Below, one piece after another: positions 15,850 through 23,770 of a stretch of DNA of 64,000 bases. The translations under genes and the position numbers were made by a program. Source of the DNA: Jiangella muralis (lineage in GTDB: Bacteria; Actinomycetota; Actinomycetes; Jiangellales; Jiangellaceae). The notes below the pieces were generated by a model. That model saw only the letters and a program-made list of their open reading frames with translations. It was not told the origin of the DNA and ran no database searches. How positions within the stretch are numbered: the first letter of the stretch is position 1; every line of letters starts with the position of its first letter. Location of the stretch: contig NZ_LFXL01000010.1 in NCBI RefSeq assembly GCF_001270745.1, positions 1 through 64,000 on the forward strand, in the 5' to 3' direction.

Positions 15850-16618
15850 GACCGGCAGCTACCTGTACGCCATCGCCGAACCGGTCGACGACGGCGTCCT
15901 CGGCCGCCTGCGCGGCGTTGCGAAGGAGCCGGTGCGCGCCGTCCGCCACCGCGACCTGGTCGCCGTGGTCGGAACCGTCGATACCAGCGCAACCGGCTCC
16001 TTCGGCGAGGAGGCGCTGGCCCGCAACCTCAACGACCTCGGCTGGCTGGAGGCGGCGGCACGCGCCCATCACGCCGTCGTCGACAGCGTCGCCCGCGCGG
16101 TCCCGGCGGCGCCGCTGCGGCTGGCCACCATCGTCGCCGACGACGACGGCGTCCGCGACCGGCTGGAGCGCTGGCACGACGGCTTCCGGCGCGCTCTCGA
16201 CGAACTCGCCGGACGCGCCGAATGGAGCGTCAAGGTCTACGCGCCGTCGTCAGGCCCGGACGCAGAGCCGGTGCCTCCGGCCGGAGCGCCGGGCGCGGGC
16301 GCGGCCTACCTGATCCGCCGCCGGGCCGCCGCGACCGCCCGCGACGACGCGCTCGCCAGGGCCGCGCAGACCGCCGACGACGTGCACGCGGAACTGGCCC
16401 GGCACGCCGTCGACACCCGACGGCTCGCCGTGCACGACCACCGGCCGGAAGGCGGCGACACCCCGATGAGCCTCAACGGCGCCTACCTGGTCCCGAGCGA
16501 CCGCGCCGACGCGTTCGTCGCCACCGTCCGAGCGCTGCGCCACCGGTACGCGGACAGTCGGATCGAGCTGGCCGGGCCGTGGCCGGCCTACTCCTTCGTC
16601 ACCGTGGACGAGTCGTGA
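15842..16618 (+). CDS. gvpL: gas vesicle protein GvpL (GvpL/F family)
   Basis: 258 residues. Y-L-Y-A-I-A-E-P-V near residue 7, P-L-R-L-A-T-I-V-A-D-D near residue 83, W-S-V-K-V-Y-A near residue 130, L-N-G-A-Y-L-V-P-S-D near residue 215 and G-P-W-P-A-Y-S-F-V at the end are the GvpL/F family marks. It is paralogous to the product at 14306. Its stop overlaps gvpS (GTGA). Confidence 0.9.
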   Translation: MGETGSYLYAIAEPVDDGVLGRLRGVAKEPVRAVRHRDLVAVVGTVDTSATGSFGEEALARNLNDLGWLEAAARAHHAVVDSVARAVPAAPLRLATIVADDDGVRDRLERWHDGFRRALDELAGRAEWSVKVYAPSSGPDAEPVPPAGAPGAGAAYLIRRRAAATARDDALARAAQTADDVHAELARHAVDTRRLAVHDHRPEGGDTPMSLNGAYLVPSDRADAFVATVRALRHRYADSRIELAGPWPAYSFVTVDES

Positions 16619-16797
16619 CGGTGGCAGGGGCGCGGCCCGCGGGTGGGCAGATCGCGCTGGTCGACCTGCTCGACCGGCTGCTCGGCGCGGGTGTGGTGCT
16701 GTCGGGCGACATCGTCGTGTCGCTGGCCGGCGTCGATCTCGTCGAGATCAGGCTGCACGCGCTGATCCGCTCCATCCGGGCGGAGGAACAGCGATGA
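16615..16797 (+). CDS. gvpS: gas vesicle protein GvpS (short GvpA-family member)
   Basis: 60 residues, GTG start overlapping the gvpL stop; the ATGA at its end couples it to gvpK. G-Q-I-A-L-V-D-L-L-D-R-L-L-G-A-G-V and I-V-V-S-L-A-G-V-D-L-V-E-I-R-L-H-A-L form a minimal GvpA fold, as in actinobacterial GvpS (GvpM-like) proteins thought to act in nucleation or capping. Confidence 0.85.
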   Translation: MTVAGARPAGGQIALVDLLDRLLGAGVVLSGDIVVSLAGVDLVEIRLHALIRSIRAEEQR

Positions 16798-17090
16798 CCG
16801 AGCCGATGCACGTCCTGCCGAACCGGATCGAGACCGACGCGGACTCCGTCGAGCGCGACCTGCTCAAGCTCGTCCTCACCGTCGTCGAGCTGATCCGGCA
16901 GCTGATGGAGCGGCAGGCGCTGCGTCGGGTCGACGAGGGCGACCTCAGCGACGAGCAAGTCGAGGCACTCGGGCAGGCGCTGCTGCGGCTCGACACGGCC
17001 ATGGCGGACCTGCGCGGCCGCTACGGCCTGACCCTCCGTGACCTGAACCTCGACCTCGGCCCCCTCGGCACCCTCCTCGGGGGCGACTGA
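16794..17090 (+). CDS. gvpK: gas vesicle protein GvpK
   Basis: 98 residues. The GvpK fold is recognised from R-I-E-T-D-A-D-S-V-E-R-D-L-L-K-L-V-L-T-V-V, then E-L-I-R-Q-L-M-E-R-Q-A-L-R-R-V near residue 40 and G-L-T-L-R-D-L-N-L-D-L-G-P-L-G near the end. GvpK is required for vesicle formation. It is the last gene of the gvp run, which has overlapping junctions from gvpA onward except the short gap before gvpJ. Confidence 0.9.
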   Translation: MTEPMHVLPNRIETDADSVERDLLKLVLTVVELIRQLMERQALRRVDEGDLSDEQVEALGQALLRLDTAMADLRGRYGLTLRDLNLDLGPLGTLLGGD

Positions 17091-17094
17091 TCCG

Positions 17095-17265
17095 TCAACC
17101 GGACGGTGGGCGGTGCAGGACGCAGAACTCGTGGCCCTCCGGATCGGCCAGGATGGCGAACCCCTCGCGGCCGGTCTGACCCACGTCGACGCTGGTGGCG
17201 CTCAGGGCGAGCAGGCGCTCGACCTCCGCTTCCGCCGTCCCCGCCGTCGCGACGAGATGGTGGCC
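17095..17265 (-). pseudogene. C-terminal fragment of a VOC/glyoxalase-like protein
   Basis: The minus frame ends in T-A-E-A-E-V-E-R-L-L-A-L, then V-G-Q-T-G-R-E-G-F-A-I-L-A-D-P-E-G, then F-C-V-L-H-R. This is the last third of a small glyoxalase-fold protein and nearly the same as the end of the broken VOC gene at 23247-23618. No N-terminal half is present. It converges on gvpK with four bases between stops. Confidence 0.75.
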
Positions 17266-17323
17266 GCAGGTGGGCACCGCACGATGGCGGCCACCCTGAT
17301 CGCGACGGCCAAGGCGCTGGCGG

Positions 17324-17782
17324 CTATCCCTCGCGGGGGACGTCGCCGCGCCAGGCGCCGGAGGCGAGGCCACGCGCTTCGATGAACTCCTTGAAGTTCG
17401 CCATGTCACGCTCGGCGGCCATCGCGACCAGCCCGGTCTTCTCGCCGGCCTTCTCGGCCATGCCCTCGGGCTCCATCTCCAGCTGCAGCGTCACCCGCGT
17501 GTTCTCGGCGTCCAACTTGTGGAACGTCACGACGCCGGCCTGGTCGACGCCGCCGGTGGAGCGCCACGCGATCCGCTCGTCGGGGTGCTGCTCGGTGATC
17601 TCGGCGTCGAACTCGCGCTGCACGCCGGCGATCCGCACCGTCCAGTGCAGGTGCCGGTCGTCGAGCTGCCGGACCGTCTCGACGCCGTCCATGAACTTCG
17701 GGAACTCCTCGAATTGGGTCCACTGGTTGTAGGCGGTCGTGATCGGGCAGTGCACGTCGACCGTCTTCGTGGCCGTGGTCAT
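17324..17782 (-). CDS. SRPBCC-family (polyketide cyclase/dehydrase-like) protein
   Basis: 152 residues from ATG 17782. The entire protein is one SRPBCC domain: A-Y-N-Q-W-T-Q-F-E-E-F-P-K-F-M near residue 20, H-W-T-V-R-I-A-G-V-Q-R-E-F-D and R-I-A-W-R-S-T-G-G-V-D near residue 75, then a long C-terminal helix. It closely matches the SRPBCC part of the gas-vesicle protein at 12800, so it is a paralog without the tails. A SigB/F-type promoter (GTTA-N15-GGGTAC) lies 42 bases upstream, which fits a stress-induced hydrophobic-ligand protein. Confidence 0.85.
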   Translation of the reverse strand: MTTATKTVDVHCPITTAYNQWTQFEEFPKFMDGVETVRQLDDRHLHWTVRIAGVQREFDAEITEQHPDERIAWRSTGGVDQAGVVTFHKLDAENTRVTLQLEMEPEGMAEKAGEKTGLVAMAAERDMANFKEFIEARGLASGAWRGDVPREG

Positions 17783-17823
17783 CGGTGCTCCTCTCGTGTC
17801 GTCGTTGGTCGGTCCCTCGGCCC

Positions 17824-17848
17824 GTACCCGGGCCCACCGTCCGGTAAC
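17824..17848 (-). promoter_or_regulatory. SigB/F-type promoter for the SRPBCC gene
   Basis: On the minus strand GTTA (-35), exactly 15 bases, then GGGTAC (-10), the GNNT-N14-16-GGGTA form used by SigB/SigF-type factors. The transcript would begin about 35 bases before ATG 17782. Confidence 0.7.
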
Positions 17849-17904
17849 GGCGCGTGCGGACGGCCCGAACCGGGTACGGACGATCCGCGCGGAAAGGGGT
17901 GGCG

Positions 17905-18933
17905 GTGCGACTGCGACGATGGGATCCAGCCGGGCCCGCGATCCTGCGCCGCCGCCGGGGCCGCGGCTTCGGCTATGTGGACGTCGACGGCGAGCCGCTG
18001 CGCGACGAGGAGGCCTTGGCGCGCATCAGGGGTCTGGTGATCCCGCCGGCCTGGGCGGACGTCCGCATCTGCCCGTGGCCGCGCGGTCACCTGCAGGCCG
18101 TCGGCACCGACGACGCCGGGCGGCGGCAGTACCTGTACCACGAGGCCTGGCGCCAGCAGCGCGACCGGGAGAAGTTCGCCCGCGTCCGCGAGTTCGGGCG
18201 GACGCTGCCCAAGGCGCGTGCCCGCATCGCCGGCGACCTCGCCACCCGCGGCCTGAACCGTCCCCGCGTCCTCGCCGCCGCTGCGCGGCTGCTCGACATC
18301 GGGTTCTTCCGCATCGGCGGCGAGGCCTATGCGCAGGAGAACGGCTCGCACGGCCTGGCCACGGTGCTCCGCTCGCACGTCAGCGTGGCCCGCGGCGGGT
18401 CGGTCGTGTTCGAGTACCCGGCGAAGTCCGGGCAGGAGCGGGTCCAGGCGGTCGCCGACGACGCGGTCGTCACGGTGGTGCGGGCGCTGATGCGGCGCCG
18501 CGCAGCGGACCAGACCCTGCTCGCGTACTACGAGGACCGGACCTGGCACGAGGTCCGCTCGTCCGACGTCAACGACTACCTGCACGAGATCTGCGGCGAC
18601 GACACCAGCGCCAAGGACTTCCGCACCTGGCACGGCACCGTGCTCGCCGCGGTGGCGCTGGCGACGGCGTCCGACGACCCCGCGGCGCTGAGCCGGACCG
18701 CCCGCCGCCGCGCCGAGGCGCACGCGATCCGGGAGGTCTCGGAGTACCTCGGCAACACCCCGGCGGTCGCCCGCTCCGCCTACGTCGACCCCGCGGTGAT
18801 CGAGGCGTTCGAGCAGGGGGTCACCATCCGGCCCGCCCTGCGGCGGCTCGGCATCGACGAGCCCCTGGCCGGCGAGGACACCCGGGAACGGGTCGAGCGC
18901 GCCGTCCTCGACCTCCTCGACGAGGTCGGTTAG
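17905..18933 (+). CDS. DNA topoisomerase IB (eukaryote-like type IB)
   Basis: About 342 residues from GTG 17905, chosen because AAAGGGG lies 5-6 bases upstream and the family begins (M/V)-R-L-R-R; GTG 17899 or ATG 17854 are alternatives. G-L-V-I-P-P-A-W-A-D-V-R-I-C-P and H-L-Q-A-V-G-T-D-D-A-G-R-R-Q-Y-L-Y-H are the N-terminal signature. K-D-F-R-T-W-H-G-T and Y-L-G-N-T-P-A-V-A-R-S-A-Y-V carry the catalytic arginine/histidine and tyrosine (near residue 295). It relaxes both supercoil signs through a 3'-phosphotyrosine intermediate. It sits in the stress block and converges on the next gene with a 4-base overlap. Confidence 0.92.
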   Translation: MRLRRWDPAGPAILRRRRGRGFGYVDVDGEPLRDEEALARIRGLVIPPAWADVRICPWPRGHLQAVGTDDAGRRQYLYHEAWRQQRDREKFARVREFGRTLPKARARIAGDLATRGLNRPRVLAAAARLLDIGFFRIGGEAYAQENGSHGLATVLRSHVSVARGGSVVFEYPAKSGQERVQAVADDAVVTVVRALMRRRAADQTLLAYYEDRTWHEVRSSDVNDYLHEICGDDTSAKDFRTWHGTVLAAVALATASDDPAALSRTARRRAEAHAIREVSEYLGNTPAVARSAYVDPAVIEAFEQGVTIRPALRRLGIDEPLAGEDTRERVERAVLDLLDEVG

Positions 18934-20720
18934 CCGCGACGGGGGACGAACTCCTGTGCCTTGGTCTTCACCCCTTGTACGAGGACGCGCCAGGCGTTGG
19001 GGTCGCCCTTGAGCAGGGCCTCCGTGGTCTCCTTCAGCTGCTCGAACGTCACGTGCGGCGGGATCGGCGGCACCTCCGGATCGCAGCGGACGTCCAGCAG
19101 GACCGGCCCGTCCGCCGTCAGCGCGCGGTCCCATGCGTCGCCCAGCTGGTCCGGGTCGTCGACGGCGATGGCGTCGAGGCCGAGACCGCGGGCCAGCGCC
19201 GCGTAGTCGACGTCGGGCAGGGTCTGCGACTCCTCGAACTTCGGCGCGCCGCCCAGCGCCCGCAACTCCCACGTCACCTGGTTGAGGTCGTTGTTGTGGA
19301 ACACGCACACCACGAGCCGCCGGTCGTACCAGCGGTCCTGGTACCGGGCGACGGTGATCAACTCGGCCAGCCCGTTCATCTGCATCGCGCCGTCGCCGAC
19401 GAGCGCGACGACCGGGCGGTCCGGGTGGGCGAACTTCGCGCCGATCGCGTACGGCACGCCCGCGCCCATCGTCGCCAGCGTGCCCGACAACGAGCCGCGC
19501 ATCGCCCCGCGCATCCGCAGCAGCCGCGCGTACCAGAATGTCGACGACCCGGAATCGGCGGTGACGATGGCGTCGTCGGGGATGCGCAGCGACAGCTCGT
19601 GCACGACCCGCATCGGATTGACGGGGCGAGCGTCGACCATCGCCTGCCGCTCGGCCGTCTCCCACCAGTCCGCCACGCTCGCCTCGACCCGTGAACGCCA
19701 CGACCGATCCGGCGCCGGACGCAGCAACGGCAGCAGCGCCCGCAGCGTCGCGCCCGAGTCGCCGACGAGGTTGACCTCCGTCGGGTACCGCATCCCGAGC
19801 ACGGAACCGTCCAGGTCGATCTGCACCGCGCGGGCCTGACCGAACGCGGGCAGGAACTGGCTGTACGGGAAGCTGGACCCGACGATCAACAACGTGTCGC
19901 AGTCGCGCATCAACTCATAGCTGGCCCGGGTGCCGAGCAGCCCGATCGACCCCGTCACGTACGGCAGGTCGTCGGAGAGCACGTCCTTGCCGAGCAGCGC
20001 CTTCGCCACCCCGGCGCCGGTCGCCTCGGCCAGCTGCATCACCTCGCCGGCCGCGCCCCGCGCGCCCTGCCCGACCAGGACCGCGACCCGCTCCCCCGCG
20101 TTCACCACGGCGGCCGCGGCCTCGAGCTGCTCCCGCGCCGGCACCACGACCGACGACGGCGCGTCGGGCGGTCCGGACGGCACCTGCCGGAACACGTGCT
20201 CGGGCGCGATGTACGCCAGCTCCTGTACGTCCGCCGGGATGATGATCGCCGTCGGCGCCCGCCGCGTCGCGGCCGTGCGAAACGCCCGGTCGATGGCGTT
20301 CGGCAGCTGCTCCGGCACGTTCACCTCGGTCAGGTATTCGCTCGCGACGTCCTTGAACAACGTCTGCAGGTCGACCTCCTGCTGGTAGTGCCCGCCCATC
20401 GCGGCGCGCGCCGTCTGCCCGACGATCGCGACCACCGGCACGTGGTCCAGCTTGGCGTCGTAAAGGCCGTTGAGCAGGTGGATCGCCCCGGGTCCGGACG
20501 TCGCGACGCAGACGCCGGGCCGCCCGCTGAACTTCGCGTATCCGACGGCCTCGAACGCCGCCATCTCCTCGTGCCGCGACTGCACGAACCTCGGCTCGTC
20601 ATCCGCCGCCTCGAACGCCGCGACGATCCCGTTGATGCCGTCGCCCGGATATCCGAAGACCTGCCCGACCCCCCACTCGCGCAACCGCTCCAGCAGCCGG
20701 GCCGCCACTGTCTCCGCCAT
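18930..20720 (-). CDS. pyruvate-oxidase-like thiamine-pyrophosphate enzyme
   Basis: 596 residues from ATG 20720 with AAGGAGG upstream. There are three ThDP-enzyme domains. The N-terminal PYR domain has V-F-G-Y-P-G-D-G-I-N-G and the catalytic glutamate in S-R-H-E-E-M-A-A-F-E. The middle domain has V-G-Q-G-A-R-G-A. The C-terminal PP domain has G-D-G-A-M-Q-M-N-G then a downstream N-N (about residues 415-445), the metal/ThDP motif. The overall form is that of PoxB-type pyruvate dehydrogenase (quinone)/oxidase; acetolactate synthase is less likely. The upstream promoter is GTAT-N16-GGGTAC, suggesting stress or stationary-phase expression. Confidence 0.85.
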   Translation of the reverse strand: MAETVAARLLERLREWGVGQVFGYPGDGINGIVAAFEAADDEPRFVQSRHEEMAAFEAVGYAKFSGRPGVCVATSGPGAIHLLNGLYDAKLDHVPVVAIVGQTARAAMGGHYQQEVDLQTLFKDVASEYLTEVNVPEQLPNAIDRAFRTAATRRAPTAIIIPADVQELAYIAPEHVFRQVPSGPPDAPSSVVVPAREQLEAAAAVVNAGERVAVLVGQGARGAAGEVMQLAEATGAGVAKALLGKDVLSDDLPYVTGSIGLLGTRASYELMRDCDTLLIVGSSFPYSQFLPAFGQARAVQIDLDGSVLGMRYPTEVNLVGDSGATLRALLPLLRPAPDRSWRSRVEASVADWWETAERQAMVDARPVNPMRVVHELSLRIPDDAIVTADSGSSTFWYARLLRMRGAMRGSLSGTLATMGAGVPYAIGAKFAHPDRPVVALVGDGAMQMNGLAELITVARYQDRWYDRRLVVCVFHNNDLNQVTWELRALGGAPKFEESQTLPDVDYAALARGLGLDAIAVDDPDQLGDAWDRALTADGPVLLDVRCDPEVPPIPPHVTFEQLKETTEALLKGDPNAWRVLVQGVKTKAQEFVPRRG

Positions 20721-20751
20721 GATCCCTCCTTGCTCGGCAGTTGTGGATTCG

Positions 20752-20777
20752 GTACCCGAATGCTCGTGGTCCGATAC
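20752..20777 (-). promoter_or_regulatory. SigB/F-type promoter for the pyruvate-oxidase-like gene
   Basis: Minus strand GTAT, 16 bases, GGGTAC, ending 32 bases before the start codon. It is divergent from a plus-strand copy that begins three bases further on. Confidence 0.65.
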
Positions 20778-20779
20778 CG

Positions 20780-20804
20780 GCATGGCCGGGCGGTCGCCGG
20801 GTAC
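20780..20804 (+). promoter_or_regulatory. SigB/F-type promoter for the Rieske oxidoreductase
   Basis: Plus strand GCAT, 15 bases, GGGTAC, 28 bases before ATG 20833. It lies back-to-back with the promoter of the divergent gene. Confidence 0.65.
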
Positions 20805-20832
20805 GGCGCGAGGAGTCGACGAAGGGGACGTC

Positions 20833-22341
20833 ATGACCGGCGTGTCGTACTGGCTGAACAGCACCGGTGATCCGCCGCTGGCGCCGTCGCCGCCGGTGAA
20901 CGCGGACGTGGTGGTGCTGGGCGCCGGGATCGCGGGCATCACGACGGCGTACCTGCTGAAGCAAGCCGGGCTGACGGTGACCGTGATCGAGGCCGGCGAC
21001 CGGCTGGCGGCCGGAGTCACCGGGCACACGACGGCGAAGGTCACCAGCCAGCACGGCGCCATCTACTCGTCGCTGACCAGCAGGTTCGGCCAGGACACGG
21101 CCCGCGCGTACGGTGCCGGGCAGCAGCTGGCGATCGACTGGATCGAGACCGAGGCGGCCGCGATCGGCGCCGACGCGGACTGGTCGCGGCGTGACTCGTA
21201 CGCCTATGCCGAGCGGCCGTCGTCGGTGGAAGGGCTGCGCCGCGAGGCCGGCGCCGCCGCCGACGCCGGCCTGCCGGCGAGCTTCACCACGGAGACCGGC
21301 CTGCCGTTCGACGTGGCCGGTGCGGTGCGGTTCACCAATCAGGCACAGTTCCACCCGCGAAAGTGGCTGCTGGAGCTGGCGACCCGCATTCCCGGCGACG
21401 GCGGCACCATCGTGACCGGGATCCGCGCGCTCGGGCTCACTGAGGGCGACCCATGCGTCGTCGTGACCACCGCCGGCCCGGTCCGTGCCCGCCACGTCGT
21501 CGTCGCGACCCACTACCCGATCTTCGACCGCGGCCTCTACTTCGCCCGGCTCGAACCACGCCGCGATCTCGTCGTCGCCGGATACCCTGCCGCGGCCGGC
21601 CCGGACGGCATGTACATCAGCACCGAGGACCGGCACTCCGTCCGCACCGCCCCTGCGGGCGACGGCCGCTCCCTGCTCCTCGCCGGCGGTGAACCGCACC
21701 GCGTCGGCGCACGCACCAGCGTCGCCCGCCACTACGACGCGCTGCGCACCTGGGCTCGCGAGCGGTTGTCACTCGATGAGCCGGCGTACCGGTGGCTCGC
21801 ACACGACCTCACCACGGTCGACGCGCTCCCCTACGTCGGCGGGTTCCACCGTCGGACCCGGAACGTGTGGGTCGCCACCGGGTTCGGGCACTGGGGCATG
21901 ACCAACGGCACGCTGGCCGGGACCCTGCTCCGCGACCTCATCACCGGGGTCGAGAACCCGCTGGCCGGTGTGCTCGACCCGCAGCGGCTCACCGTCCGGC
22001 AATCCGCGACGGAGTTCGTCAAGGCCAACGCCTACGTCGCGACCCGTTTCGTCGGGGACCGCGTGGACGCTCTGGCCGCCCGTCGCGGCGCAGAATCCGT
22101 GCCGGCGGGCCGCGGCCGCATCGTCACCGACGGCCCGCGAGCGATCGCCGCCTACCGCGACGACGACGGAGCCCTGCACTGCGTCTCCGCCCGCTGCACC
22201 CACCTCGGCTGCCTGGTCGTGTTCAACGACGCCGAACGCACCTGGGACTGCCCGTGCCACGCCTCACGCTTCGACACGGACGGACGCGTCCTCGCCGGCC
22301 CGGCGGTCCGCCCACTCTCGCCCGCCGATCCGCCAGACTGA
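20833..22341 (+). CDS. FAD-dependent oxidoreductase with C-terminal Rieske domain
   Basis: 502 residues from ATG 20833 after GAAGGGG. An N-terminal DAO-type FAD domain begins V-V-V-L-G-A-G-I-A-G-I-T-T-A at about residues 25-38, with G-V-T-G-H-T-T-A-K-V-T near residue 60. The FAD-binding C-part is G-F-G-H-W-G-M-T-N-G-T. Residues about 420-500 are a Rieske domain with both ligand pairs: C-T-H-L-G-C and C-P-C-H-A-S-R-F-D. The combination suits electron transfer from an amino- or hydroxy-acid substrate; the substrate is unknown. It is divergent from the pyruvate-oxidase-like gene. Confidence 0.88.
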   Translation: MTGVSYWLNSTGDPPLAPSPPVNADVVVLGAGIAGITTAYLLKQAGLTVTVIEAGDRLAAGVTGHTTAKVTSQHGAIYSSLTSRFGQDTARAYGAGQQLAIDWIETEAAAIGADADWSRRDSYAYAERPSSVEGLRREAGAAADAGLPASFTTETGLPFDVAGAVRFTNQAQFHPRKWLLELATRIPGDGGTIVTGIRALGLTEGDPCVVVTTAGPVRARHVVVATHYPIFDRGLYFARLEPRRDLVVAGYPAAAGPDGMYISTEDRHSVRTAPAGDGRSLLLAGGEPHRVGARTSVARHYDALRTWARERLSLDEPAYRWLAHDLTTVDALPYVGGFHRRTRNVWVATGFGHWGMTNGTLAGTLLRDLITGVENPLAGVLDPQRLTVRQSATEFVKANAYVATRFVGDRVDALAARRGAESVPAGRGRIVTDGPRAIAAYRDDDGALHCVSARCTHLGCLVVFNDAERTWDCPCHASRFDTDGRVLAGPAVRPLSPADPPD

Positions 22342-22370
22342 CCGCCGACGTCCCGCGCACGAGCACCCGG

Positions 22371-22551
22371 TCACGTGCGCGGTTCGGGGTCGATCGCCGC
22401 CTCATCCCCCTTCTCCGTGGCGGCCGGCCCGGCGCCCACCTTCTCGTGGATGTCGTCGATCTTCCGCTCGATCCGCTCCAGGTCCTCGGCGTCGGCCTGG
22501 AACAGCAGGTGCTTCGCGGCCAGCGCGCCCCCAACGGCGCAGATTCCGCAT
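22371..22551 (-). pseudogene. small frameshifted ORF, unknown product
   Basis: ATG 22551 opens M-R-N-L-R-R-W-G. After that the coherent reading continues in the next frame as A-L-A-A-K-H-L-L-F-Q-A-D-A-E-D-L-E, then I-E-R-K-I-D-D-I-H-E-K-V, to the stop at 22371. That helical, charged frame has no start of its own. A one-base deletion near 22525 or a sequencing error would explain it. It lies 10 bases after the hemerythrin gene on the same strand. Confidence 0.4.
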
Positions 22552-22561
22552 GATGACCCCT

Positions 22562-23116
22562 TCAGTCGGGCGTGACCTCGTCGCGCAGCTCGTCCTTGGA
22601 CATGCCGGCCGTGCCGTCGACTCCGAGGTTGCGCGCCTGCTGGGCCAGCTCCGCCCGGGTGGCCTCCCCCGGCCGGTCACCGAGGTGCTCGGCCCGGGCC
22701 GCGAGGAACGCCTCGCCCAGCTCGGCCCGGCGCTCGTCGCTGAGCCGCTGCCGCATGCCCGGCAGGACGGTGTTCTCCTCCTCCTCGACGTGGTGTCCGA
22801 CGGAGTCGACCAGCTCGCGCAGGACCGCCTCGTACCGCGGGTCGTGCGCGTCCATCCCGGCGAGCCGCTCGAGGATCGCCTCGGCCTCGGCGTGCTCCTC
22901 CTGGCTGTGCGCCACTTCGTCGGTCTCGCCGGCCTCGTCCCGCGCGACGGGGTACACCTCGGCCTCCTCGGCCCGGCTGTGCGCGACCAGCAGCGCCGTC
23001 ACCTCCGTCACCGCCAGGTCGCGCCGACCGGCGTCGGTGCGCAGGAGCTCGAAGAGCCGCTCGATCTCCCGGTGGTCCTTCTCGATCAGGTCGACCACGT
23101 CACGGCTGTCGGTCAT
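22562..23116 (-). CDS. hemerythrin HHE-domain protein
   Basis: 184 residues from ATG 23116. The four-helix HHE fold has its iron ligands in D-H-R-E-I-E-R-L-F (residue about 15), A-H-S-R-A-E-E-A-E-V-Y-P (about 46), H-S-Q-E-E-H-A-E-A-E (about 70) and H-H-V-E-E-E-E (about 108). A C-terminal segment N-L-G-V-D-G-T-A-G-M-S-K-D-E-L resembles a Rho-N/SAP-like helical tail. It probably senses or binds O2 or NO. A SigB/F-type promoter lies directly upstream. Confidence 0.88.
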   Translation of the reverse strand: MTDSRDVVDLIEKDHREIERLFELLRTDAGRRDLAVTEVTALLVAHSRAEEAEVYPVARDEAGETDEVAHSQEEHAEAEAILERLAGMDAHDPRYEAVLRELVDSVGHHVEEEENTVLPGMRQRLSDERRAELGEAFLAARAEHLGDRPGEATRAELAQQARNLGVDGTAGMSKDELRDEVTPD

Positions 23117-23158
23117 CGTTGCCACCCTTCGGTCACGCCGGTCCGGACTGGCCTGGAT

Positions 23159-23183
23159 GTACCCGGCGCCGGCAGCCGCATGC
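23159..23183 (-). promoter_or_regulatory. SigB/F-type promoter for the hemerythrin gene
   Basis: Minus strand GCAT, 15 bases, GGGTAC, ending 42 bases before ATG 23116. Confidence 0.65.
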
Positions 23184-23246
23184 GCCGGGACGTGCGCCAC
23201 CCGCGCAGCTGGGTACGACCGCCGTAGACACGACGCCGGGAGCATC

Positions 23247-23618
23247 GATGACGAGCACGTTCGCGCAGTGGACGCTCGACGTCCGGGAGGTGGACCTGGT
23301 GGCGCGGTTCTGCTCCGCGGCGCTGGGCTACCGGATCGAGCCGACGACGGCGACGGCGCCCACTTGCGGCCACCCGCCGGCGCCCCGGCCGGCGCGCTCT
23401 CGGTCTGGCTGCAGCCCAGTGCCGGGCCGAAGCAGGAGAAGAACCGCAACCACCCGGACCTCGTCGCCGCGGCCAGGACGGCGGAGGCTGAGGTCGAGCG
23501 GTTGCGCACGCTCGGCGCCACCCGCGCCGACGTCGGCCAGACCGGCCGCGAGGGATTCACCGTCCTGGCCGACCCGGAAGGCAACGAGTTCTGCGTCCTG
23601 CACCGCCGGTCGTCCTGA
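23247..23618 (+). pseudogene. VOC/glyoxalase-like protein with internal frameshift
   Basis: ATG 23247 reads M-T-S-T-F-A-Q-W-T-L-D-V and F-C-S-A-A-L-G-Y-R-I-E-P in one frame. A shift near 23345 then gives D-G-D-G-A-H-L-R-P-P, G-P-K-Q-E-K-N-R and E-A-E-V-E-R-L-R-T-L-G-A, ending F-C-V-L-H-R-R-S-S. The two parts join into a small glyoxalase-fold protein, but the middle is also a few residues short. Its C-terminus is nearly the same as the fragment at 17095. A weak GGGTAC element precedes it. Confidence 0.7.
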
Positions 23619-23770
23619 CCCGCGCCGCTCAGTTGCCCAAGAGCGTGCCCAAAGGGCCGGGACCGAGATCACGATGGACAGGCCTCGCTGCTCGGCCATC
23701 GCGGTGTCCAGGCGCATCAGTGCCTGGACGAGCGCCTCGACCTGGTGGAGGCGTCGGCGCGCGCCGCTCG

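Noticed and set aside
17739-19694. Long plus/minus overlapping frames around the topoisomerase and pyruvate-oxidase genes
   Set aside because: Arg/Pro/Gly-rich shadows of the two real genes in the alternate frames.
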